64,000 bases of DNA from positions 2,294,001 to 2,358,000 of the forward strand of contig JABTTW010000001.1 in NCBI GenBank assembly GCA_015075745.1. The letters run 5' to 3'. The first letter of the stretch is position 1, and each line of letters starts with the position of its first letter. The stretch comes from Planctomycetia bacterium. GTDB taxonomy: Bacteria > Planctomycetota > Phycisphaerae > UBA1845 > UTPLA1. This document shows, piece after piece, positions 1 to 6,682 of this stretch. Both the position numbers and the translations under genes were made by a program. The notes beneath the pieces were generated by a model that saw only the letters and a program-made list of their open reading frames with translations, ran no database searches and was not told the DNA's origin.

Positions 1-1
1 T

Positions 2-1003
2 GTCCGCGTCCTCACCCTCGGAACGCCCGATCCCGCGAGGCCCGACCAGAATGTGGTCAAGGGTCTGGCCTTCATGTGGGAACCAAACATGGAGAAGCTC
101 CTGCAGTTTGATACCTGGCTGGCAGCGGCGGGGCAGATTTTCTTCAGCCTCTCTGTCGGTTTCGGTGTCATCATCAATTACGCCAGTTATCTGTCCAGGA
201 AGGACGATCTGATTCTCTCAGGACTGACCGCGACTTCGACCAACGAGTTCTTCGAAGTGTGTCTCGGCGGATTGATCACCATCCCCGCCGCATTTGTTTT
301 CCTCGGTGCGACCGGCATCGCCGATTCGATCAACTCGACCTTCTCGCTGGGTTTCCACACGCTCCCAGTCGTCTTCGCCCACATGCCGCTGGGCCGGCTC
401 TTTGGATTCCTGTGGTTCTTCATGCTCTTCCTCGCGGCAATCACCAGCTCGCTCTCCATGCTCCAGCCCGTGGCGGCGTTTCTGGAGGAAGCATTCAATA
501 TCGGTCGCCGCTCGGCCGTCGTGATTCTTGGCGTGCTCACTGCGGCAGGCGGCCTCTTCGTCATCTATTTCAGCAAGGGCCTCGGCGCGGTGGACGCCAT
601 CGACTTCTGGGTTGGAACGCTGGCCATCTTCATCCTCGCGATGATTCAGGTCTTCATGTTCTCCTTCAAGTACGGTGTTGATCAGGGACTCAAGGAGGCC
701 CATGAAGGCGCCCACATGCGCATCCCCCGAGTCTTCTATTTCATCATCAAGTATGTAACGCCGACCTATTTGCTCATTATTTTCGTCGGCTGGTGCTATC
801 AATCCCTGCCGAAACGATTCTCGCAGCTCCGGGCCGGCGGTGTCGAGCTCTACTCCGTCATCATGATCCTGATCGCCCTGGTTATTCTCCTCGGCATGAT
901 CTACTTCGCGGGCAAGCGCTGGAAAAAACGAGGCCCCGTGCCGACACATGTCCCAATCCCCGGTGGCTTCCCCACCGCAGAAATGGAAAAAGGTGCGCGA
1001 TGA
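2..1003 (+). CDS. Sodium-dependent transporter, NSS family (3' part, truncated by window edge)
   Basis: This is the C-terminal part of a neurotransmitter:sodium symporter (SNF/NSS) protein, which imports amino acids or similar solutes with Na+. The frame is open from the first bases of the window, so the true start lies upstream. About 334 residues are visible, with several hydrophobic helices separated by short loops. The segment 'AAITSSLSMLQPVAAFLEE' matches the TM8 region of NSS proteins, where Na+-binding Ser/Thr residues lie. The C-terminus is short and basic (GKRWKKR). The stop overlaps the next tiny gene by four bases (ATGA), which implies translational coupling. The substrate cannot be deduced. 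Confidence 0.9.
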   Translation, partial: VRVLTLGTPDPARPDQNVVKGLAFMWEPNMEKLLQFDTWLAAAGQIFFSLSVGFGVIINYASYLSRKDDLILSGLTATSTNEFFEVCLGGLITIPAAFVFLGATGIADSINSTFSLGFHTLPVVFAHMPLGRLFGFLWFFMLFLAAITSSLSMLQPVAAFLEEAFNIGRRSAVVILGVLTAAGGLFVIYFSKGLGAVDAIDFWVGTLAIFILAMIQVFMFSFKYGVDQGLKEAHEGAHMRIPRVFYFIIKYVTPTYLLIIFVGWCYQSLPKRFSQLRAGGVELYSVIMILIALVILLGMIYFAGKRWKKRGPVPTHVPIPGGFPTAEMEKGAR

Positions 1004-1119
1004 ACGCCTACGGCTGGCTCATCATGTGCGTCTCGATCGGTTTCGTCCTGTCCCTTGCGTCATGGTGCTATTACAAAGTGCTGACCCTGCCTCCGCTTGA
1101 AGAGGGCGAGCAGTTGTAG
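1000..1119 (+). CDS. 39-residue single-helix membrane protein, MetS-like small subunit of the NSS transporter
   Basis: This small frame starts at the ATG that overlaps the transporter stop (ATGA). It encodes about 39 residues: a short N-terminus, one hydrophobic helix (WLIMCVSIGFVLSLASWCYY) and a polar acidic tail. Bacterial NSS transporters of the MetP type are known to need a small one-helix partner, MetS, encoded directly downstream; position, size and topology fit that pattern. No sequence motif proves homology, so the name is an inference from context. It is easily missed by gene callers because of its size. Confidence 0.6.
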   Translation: MNAYGWLIMCVSIGFVLSLASWCYYKVLTLPPLEEGEQL

Positions 1120-1320
1120 CACCCGCCTTGTGACGCTTCGAGAGCGGCGCGTCCGAGCGAGCTTTGAATAGATCGGGCGATCCCGCGGCAATGGTGCCCA
1201 GGCCCATTCGTATATTGCACTCCTCAGAACAGAATCTTCTCTTTGAGGTGCCGACTCCGCGCCCGCCCGCACAACGGTACAATGCCCCATATGGTCTCGA
1301 ATGGGACCCGGAGCACGCCC

Positions 1321-2478
1321 ATGCAGCAGCGGTTCATTTTTTGGTGCCATCCCTGGGATCTCGAAGACGAAGGCATCGACGCGACCCTGGCCCGACTGGC
1401 CGGCGATATCGGCGTGGACACTCTCAGCGTCACCGCGGTTCATCCCGGGATCTATCAGGTGCGCCCTCGCCCGCTGGGCGACCGGTGGACCTTTCAGTCA
1501 GGCGCGGCTGCACACTTCCAGCCCGATGCAAAGCGCTACGGCTCCTCGCGGATTCGACCGCACGCCGCCGCATGGATGAAAAATCGAAACCCCCTCGAGC
1601 GCATCGCCAAGGCCGCCGAACGCGAGCGACTTCGCCTCCGTGTTCGCGTCTCCCTGCTCAATGGAGAGGAACTCGTCGAGAGACACGCCCACGCCGCCTG
1701 CGTCAATCTATTCGGCGATCCCAGCCGCGATAGGCTCTGCCCCTCCCATCCCGATGTCCGCGAATACGTCGCGGGCCTCGTCGAAGACCTCTGGACCAAC
1801 TACGGCCTCGACGCCATCGAGCTCGACGGCCTCGATTGGGGACATGACAGCCGAATCACTATTAGCGACGACGTACACCATGATGAGTTGCTCGGTCAAT
1901 TTAGCTCGTGGTGCTTCTGCGCATCCTGCCGACAAAGGGCAGCCGAATCATCCATCGACGCCGAAGCCGTTCGCCTCGCCGCCGTAGACCATTGGCGTCT
2001 GACAGCGAGCATCGAGATTGATTCCCAGGACCGCGATTGGGAGACATCGGAGGCGCACACCCTTGTCTCGCGCTATCTGAATCAGCGCCCGGCAACGATC
2101 ACTTCTCTCATCCAGTTGATCCGTACCCGATCGCCGGCGGCATTGCGATATCACCTTGGTCCGACATCGGGCACGGTCGGCGCCGGCGCCGCCAGGGAAT
2201 GCGGCGCCTGGGTTCAACACTGCGGCGGCGCCGACGCCGCAAAAGAGCTTCAGCCCGCCGGCGCGATCGGCGCGCCGTCGAATTGCGACATCTTGATTCC
2301 CCTCTCCCGTGCGACAATCAAAGACGGCCCATCTCTGGTCGCGCTCGTACACCAGCTCTCTCAGGTCGGATACGCGGGAATCGGCTTCGACAGCTACGGC
2401 CTCACGCCCGAGCCGTGCCTCGATTGGGTCCGCCAGGCCGTTCGCTATGCTCGCCGCGAACCAGGCGCCTCGTCGTAA
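1321..2478 (+). CDS. TIM-barrel glycosidase-like protein, function unknown
   Basis: This 385-residue protein looks like a (beta/alpha)8 barrel of the glycoside-hydrolase-like type. Seen in the sequence: an N-terminal strand 'RFIFWCHPWD', a central 'LCPSHPDVREYVAGLVEDL' segment followed by 'GLDAIELDGLDW', and a 'CFCASCRQRA' motif. Similar HPDVR...YG.D.I..D..DW and C..C..R patterns occur in uncharacterised GH10-like or GHL-type glycosidases. The ATG at 1321 is preferred because the barrel begins there; longer in-frame starts add only low-complexity residues. There is no signal peptide, so it is probably cytoplasmic. The substrate is unknown and the assignment rests on fold resemblance alone. 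Confidence 0.6.
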   Translation: MQQRFIFWCHPWDLEDEGIDATLARLAGDIGVDTLSVTAVHPGIYQVRPRPLGDRWTFQSGAAAHFQPDAKRYGSSRIRPHAAAWMKNRNPLERIAKAAERERLRLRVRVSLLNGEELVERHAHAACVNLFGDPSRDRLCPSHPDVREYVAGLVEDLWTNYGLDAIELDGLDWGHDSRITISDDVHHDELLGQFSSWCFCASCRQRAAESSIDAEAVRLAAVDHWRLTASIEIDSQDRDWETSEAHTLVSRYLNQRPATITSLIQLIRTRSPAALRYHLGPTSGTVGAGAARECGAWVQHCGGADAAKELQPAGAIGAPSNCDILIPLSRATIKDGPSLVALVHQLSQVGYAGIGFDSYGLTPEPCLDWVRQAVRYARREPGASS

Positions 2479-2485
2479 CCCCCCC

Positions 2486-2529
2486 AAAAAAAACAGCGAG
2501 CAGGCGGCCTTATGGGCTGCCTGCTCGTT
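2486..2529 (-). terminator. Rho-independent terminator of the Xer recombinase gene
   Basis: On the minus strand an 11-bp GC-rich stem (arms 2519-2529 and 2495-2505, core CGAGCAGGC/GCCTGCTCG with one G-T pair near the base) is followed by eight T residues (A-run at 2486-2493 on the plus strand). It lies about 58 bases past the recombinase stop. There is no T-run on the plus-strand side, so it serves only the minus-strand gene. Confidence 0.88.
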
Positions 2530-2586
2530 GCAGAGTTATCGTGATAGTGACCTTCGATCGAGACGCCGCTGAGCGCGTCGCAGCGG

Positions 2587-3615
2587 TCAGGAGCGCGGAT
2601 GACTGTTGTCGTAATCCCGCTTCAGTTGGGCTGTGGTCACGTGCGTATAGACCTGGGTGGTGCTGATCGACTGGTGTCCGAGCAGCTCCTGAACGCTTCG
2701 CAGGTCGGCGCCGTTGTTCAGCATGTGGGTCGCGAAGGTGTGGCGGATCGTGTGGGGGCTGATCGACGGATCAAGACCGCACATGATCAGATACTTATCG
2801 AGCTTGCGGCGAACGCTTCTCGTGGAGAGGCGCTGGCCGTGTTTGTTGACGAAGAGAGGCTGCTGATCGAACGTCGCGTTCCGCGGATCGCGCGATCGCA
2901 TATCCACGTACTTGCGAATGGCAATCAGCGCCGTCGGGCCGATCGGAGCGATTCGCTCCTTGCGCCCCTTGCCGCGAATCCGCAGGCACTGCCCGGGGGC
3001 ATCGACGTCGGAGATATTGAGTGCGACCAGCTCGCTCACGCGAACGCCGGTCGAGTACAGCGTCTCGAGCATCGCCCGATCCCGCGCTCCCAGGAGCGTC
3101 GAATCGTCCGGCGTCGAGAGCAGCTTCTGCATCTGCGTCACGTCGAGGAACTTCGGCAGGCGCTTTTCCTGCTTCGGAGTCCGGATCGTGGCGACCGGGT
3201 TCTGCGTGACGAAGTTTCGCCGCAGGCAGAACTTGTAGAAGCTTCGCAGCGTGGCGAGCTTCCGCGCAGAAGTCGCCTTCGAGTACTCCCGCTCGTGCAG
3301 GAATGAAAGGAAGGAGCGAATCTGATTCGCGTCGGCCCCCAGCAGCTTCTCGCGAAGCAACTGAAGCTGACCGGCGTTCTGCGTCGACACCGGGGCCGTT
3401 GCCACCGCGGTCGAGCCGCCGCCGCCATAGCCGCCGACCGACGGGCTCTTGCGCGTTTGCACAGAAGCCTGTGCTGCCGCATCAGGCCCGCCCAGTAGAA
3501 ACTGGCCGAACTGATACAGATCAGCGGCATAACACTTTCCCGTGTGGGGCGAGAAGTGGCGCTCGAAGCGCAGGTAGTTTAGAAAATCTGTCACGAGTGG
3601 ATGTTCTTGGCTCAT
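2587..3615 (-). CDS. xerD: Site-specific tyrosine recombinase, XerC/XerD type
   Basis: This is a 342-residue tyrosine recombinase of the Xer family that resolves chromosome dimers at dif sites with its partner. The N-terminal SAM-like core-binding domain is followed by the catalytic domain with all expected residues: Arg in 'TGVRVSEL', Lys in 'GKGRKER', 'HTIRH', His in 'LLGHQSI' and the nucleophile Tyr in 'TQVYTHV'. The tail ending in HPRS resembles XerD more than XerC. Residues ~43-85 form a Gly/Ser/Ala/Thr-rich insert inside the N-terminal domain that is unusual for Xer proteins. The ATG at 3615 gives the typical 'MSQEHPLVTDFLNYLRFER' start. It is followed by a strong terminator and appears monocistronic. 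Confidence 0.9.
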   Translation of the reverse strand: MSQEHPLVTDFLNYLRFERHFSPHTGKCYAADLYQFGQFLLGGPDAAAQASVQTRKSPSVGGYGGGGSTAVATAPVSTQNAGQLQLLREKLLGADANQIRSFLSFLHEREYSKATSARKLATLRSFYKFCLRRNFVTQNPVATIRTPKQEKRLPKFLDVTQMQKLLSTPDDSTLLGARDRAMLETLYSTGVRVSELVALNISDVDAPGQCLRIRGKGRKERIAPIGPTALIAIRKYVDMRSRDPRNATFDQQPLFVNKHGQRLSTRSVRRKLDKYLIMCGLDPSISPHTIRHTFATHMLNNGADLRSVQELLGHQSISTTQVYTHVTTAQLKRDYDNSHPRS

Positions 3616-3786
3616 GATCACGAAACTCTTTTCGGCGAAGTCACGTTCTGTTTCTCTGCAACCTGGCTCAGGCACACACCTGGCCTCCCCACCAAATCAC
3701 AGCCTTATTCGGCGACGGCCCGGTCTTAAGAGGCCCTTCACCGCTGCGGACCCACCATCCGCAAGGCAACTGCCGTATCGGGCGTT

Positions 3787-3996
3787 TCAAGTCCGGAGTT
3801 CATCTAGTTCCAGTTCTAATCTTCGACCCATCTGATAACTCAGCACGGCGGCGTCAAACCAGTCGAATTCGCTGGTCTTGTCGCTCGCCAGGCTCGCAAA
3901 TGCCGCGATCACGTCGGCCTCGCCACCGGGCTGGTAGCGGAAAAGAAACCGGTGCCGACCTTTGACCAGCGAAAGTTGCCGAACAGAGCCGTTCAT
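3787..3996 (-). CDS. Small conserved-looking protein coupled to the upstream lipoprotein gene
   Basis: This gene encodes a 69-residue hydrophilic protein starting at the ATG that overlaps the stop of the upstream lipoprotein gene (ATGA at 3993-3996). The coupling is the main evidence that it is real. It contains 'GRHRFLFRYQPGGEADVIAAF', suggesting a short beta strand and helix, and ends with an acidic 'LELELDELR' segment. There is no signal peptide or known motif. A longer start at 4044 is possible but would lie inside the upstream gene. Function unknown. Confidence 0.6.
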   Translation of the reverse strand: MNGSVRQLSLVKGRHRFLFRYQPGGEADVIAAFASLASDKTSEFDWFDAAVLSYQMGRRLELELDELRT

Positions 3997-4769
3997 ATCG
4001 GGTGCTCCATGGATTCTAGGCCCGCTAACTCGGTCCTGAGGCATCGCTGCTGAGCCAGGAGCCGGGTAACGGCGTTATGCCAGACGAATCGGATATAGAG
4101 AGTCTGTACTTTCAGGTATTGTTGGTAGCCCATCTGAAGATCTTCTTTGCGGTCGTCGGCATAGGCCTTTACCGCGTCAACCACGTATGCGTGATTGGCG
4201 TTGTAAATGACCTGAACCTCGCCCGTGGGCCGCCGCGGATCATCCAGATCGCTGACCATCGATGTCGGCCTCGCCTCCCGGGCAATCGTCGATGGGTCCA
4301 TTCCCACCGAAACCGGCCGGCGAACCGAATAAATCTGCATCGCCACACCGAGGATCGGCGTGTAAGCGTCGTACTCCGTGATTCCCGCCACGATGATTGC
4401 ATCGGCGCCGACCGCCTCGGCGATTGCCAGGGCGTCTTCCGTCGATTCAATCTGAGTACGACCCCGAGCCGCCAGCGCCGCCACCACTCGACTCACCGGC
4501 AGAACGGTCGCGCCATCCACATAAGTTAGTTCTGACGCCAACAAGTCCGCGAGCTTGATCGGATCGAGCGTGAGTTCGCCGCTGAAGTTGAGAATCGGAG
4601 CGACGCAAAACGTCGTCGGTTCAATCAGCGCCGTATGCACCCGCACCTTCTCCTCCGAGTGCGTACACGAGACAAGCGCCACGCAAGACATCGCCGCCGG
4701 TCCCATGAACCGGAAGCGACCACGACGCGAAGCCCATCTATCCACACGACTCAGTCGCATGATGCCCAC
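3993..4769 (-). CDS. Putative lipoprotein, CsgG/GNA1162-like
   Basis: This 258-residue protein has an N-terminal basic and hydrophobic segment ending in 'CVALVSC', a plausible lipobox, so it is probably anchored in a membrane. The mature part contains 'FCVAPILNFSGE', a strand motif like those that begin CsgG/GNA1162-type lipoproteins, and the 'ADAIIVAGITEYDAYTPI' stretch typical of that alpha/beta fold. Such proteins are periplasmic parts of export or envelope assemblies. It starts only 8 bases after the stop of the beta-propeller lipoprotein gene and is coupled to the small downstream gene, so the three form one transcription unit. The exact role is unknown. Confidence 0.65.
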   Translation of the reverse strand: MGIMRLSRVDRWASRRGRFRFMGPAAMSCVALVSCTHSEEKVRVHTALIEPTTFCVAPILNFSGELTLDPIKLADLLASELTYVDGATVLPVSRVVAALAARGRTQIESTEDALAIAEAVGADAIIVAGITEYDAYTPILGVAMQIYSVRRPVSVGMDPSTIAREARPTSMVSDLDDPRRPTGEVQVIYNANHAYVVDAVKAYADDRKEDLQMGYQQYLKVQTLYIRFVWHNAVTRLLAQQRCLRTELAGLESMEHPI

Positions 4770-4777
4770 AATCCTCG

Positions 4778-5953
4778 CTAGTCGACCGTCTCGATGACCT
4801 GCGCCGCCTTTCGGCTGCCGGTCAGCGCCGGGGGTGTTTCAAAGCCCGACGGCCGGAACGGCCGAAGGCTCCAGATCGTCTCCGTTTTGTTTCGTCGCGC
4901 AGTAAAGAAGATGCGCCCGTCAGACGACCACGACGGAGAGTAATGCTCGCCCGTGCCACTGGTCAGTCGCTGAAGGCCCCGGCCATCTACGTCAACGACG
5001 CCGATGTCCGACCGCCCTCGACGAACGGCCTGTCCCGCTTCATTCCGGGAGTCCGGAGAGTGAACCCAGGCAAATGCGATACGCGTCCCGTCGGGCGACC
5101 AGCAGGGGGCGATGAACGCCGCATCCGTACTGCTCGCCACTTCCGTCGGGAATAACGCCTCGTTTTCCTGTATCTGAATGGTCCAGATGCTGAACCATCG
5201 GCTGCCGCGCGCCCGTGCCCGCTGATAGGCAATGGCGTCACCCTTCGGGGACCATGAAGGAAAAAGCCCTTCCCCGATCAGCCGCTTCACGCCAGGGTTG
5301 TCCACGTCACAGATCCAAAGCTCGCCCTGCCCCTCCTGCGGATGCACGCGGCAATAAACAATCTGCTTGCCGTCCGGCGACCAGCTCGGATGCAGCTCAG
5401 GCATCGGGTTATTCGTCACCTGCCGCGGATTACGTCCGTCAGCGTCAAGCAGCCAGATGTCCCAGTGACCGGCGCGATCACTTGCAAAGGCAATCTGCTT
5501 GCCATCCGGCGAATAGACCGGCTGGGCGTCAGATGCGTTCTCGTCGGAGATCTGCGTGATCGTCGCCCCCTGCGCCGGCTTGGTATAAAGATGACTGTGC
5601 GGAGAATGTCGCGTCGAGGCAAAGACGATCGTGCTCGCCGACGCGTCCAGGGCCGGGTCAAAGTCCGCGCCTTCGCTGGGCGGCGTGTGCTGCTGGAGAT
5701 TCGTCGCCGCCTTCGCCTGAAATGCCACATCGCGTGCCGGATTGCCCTGCCCAAACAGCATCAGGTCACGGTTGGCGTCGCTTTCGGTCCATGATCCCTC
5801 CGCTCCAGCTGACTCTGGCCCGTATTCTCGCTCGTCAGTTGACGCCGGCACCGTGCGCGATGCGGTCCGCTCCCAACCCGTCGTGCACGACAAGGCCACA
5901 CAAAGACAAACACCAGCCGCGAGGATCGCACCGAAGCTTTTGAACCACTTCAT
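4778..5953 (-). CDS. TolB-like PD40 beta-propeller lipoprotein
   Basis: This 391-residue secreted protein has a signal peptide and lipobox 'CVALSC' at about residue 23. Residues ~100-370 carry WD40-like PD40 repeats, recognised by recurring 'YSPDGKQIAFASD', 'WSPDGKQIVYC', 'WSPKGDAIAYQ', 'WSPDGTRIAFAW' and 'WSSDGRIFF' motifs. These form a TolB-like beta-propeller, usually a protein-binding platform in the periplasm. It is the first gene of a three-gene minus-strand unit with a CsgG-like lipoprotein and a small protein. It is not canonical TolB: the N-terminal alpha/beta domain is missing and no other tol/pal gene is near. Confidence 0.8.
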   Translation of the reverse strand: MKWFKSFGAILAAGVCLCVALSCTTGWERTASRTVPASTDEREYGPESAGAEGSWTESDANRDLMLFGQGNPARDVAFQAKAATNLQQHTPPSEGADFDPALDASASTIVFASTRHSPHSHLYTKPAQGATITQISDENASDAQPVYSPDGKQIAFASDRAGHWDIWLLDADGRNPRQVTNNPMPELHPSWSPDGKQIVYCRVHPQEGQGELWICDVDNPGVKRLIGEGLFPSWSPKGDAIAYQRARARGSRWFSIWTIQIQENEALFPTEVASSTDAAFIAPCWSPDGTRIAFAWVHSPDSRNEAGQAVRRGRSDIGVVDVDGRGLQRLTSGTGEHYSPSWSSDGRIFFTARRNKTETIWSLRPFRPSGFETPPALTGSRKAAQVIETVD

Positions 5954-6682
5954 AAGACAGGCTCCGATTCAAGCGCCGGATCTACCGGTCGCCACCTGCC
6001 ATGCCCACGATGGCTCGCGGCACGGCGCTGGACGCCGCCCTCGTCACTGGCTCGCCCGTTCGTAAGACAGAGCGAAGTTGGGACACCCGAACGAGGGCAG
6101 GTCTGTCCGATAAGTCAACTTCCATCTATCGACGATGAAACCCCCACACCTTGAGCATCAACTCCGCTCATTATCGTCCACAAATACTTATAAATAATGA
6201 AGTTGTGGCGATACATAATCGGTTGCGCACGCGGCATTTCCTGCGCCCAACCGGCAGATTCTGCCGATCGTTTGAGTCAGGCGAAACTGCGGCCCTCGTA
6301 GCTATGATTTGAGCCCCTGAGCGCAAGCTCTGCCCTGTGAATCCTGCCGCTTGGACAAATCCCTCAGTCGGCCGCGCGAACTCTTCCGGCTGCGTCCACT
6401 CCCGATTGAACCGACCTCGCTTGGTCGCCCGATACATCCGACCACCACAGTTTCACGTCACTTCAGGTGGACAAAATCGGCGTTGATCGTCAACTGCTGC
6501 TTGCGAAATCCCCGCCTCAGACGCGCTTGCCAATGCCCGGCTTCCCGCTACCCTAGTGCCCCTTGGCGTCGCAAAGCGCGGAGGTGGTCTCGATGGCCCC
6601 GGCGATTCCAAGTCTCGGCAGGCCCACTGGTTGAGTGGCCGGGGTAATCGAGGGTGGTCCGTCGGAACCTTCAGCAGGCACA
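5954..6682. other. Gene-free region between the PD40 lipoprotein and nuoL
   Basis: About 730 bases between divergent genes contain no frame that looks like a protein. An AT-rich patch at about 6163-6215, with TTATAAATAATG, stands out from the GC-rich surroundings and could be a promoter zone for either direction, but no -35/-10 pair with good spacing was seen. The segment next to nuoL (about 6570-6660) is GC-rich. Nothing else recognised. Confidence 0.4.

Noticed and set aside
2587-3615. Integron or phage integrase
   Set aside because: Sequence is of the Xer housekeeping type; no attC cassettes, phage genes or tRNA target are adjacent.
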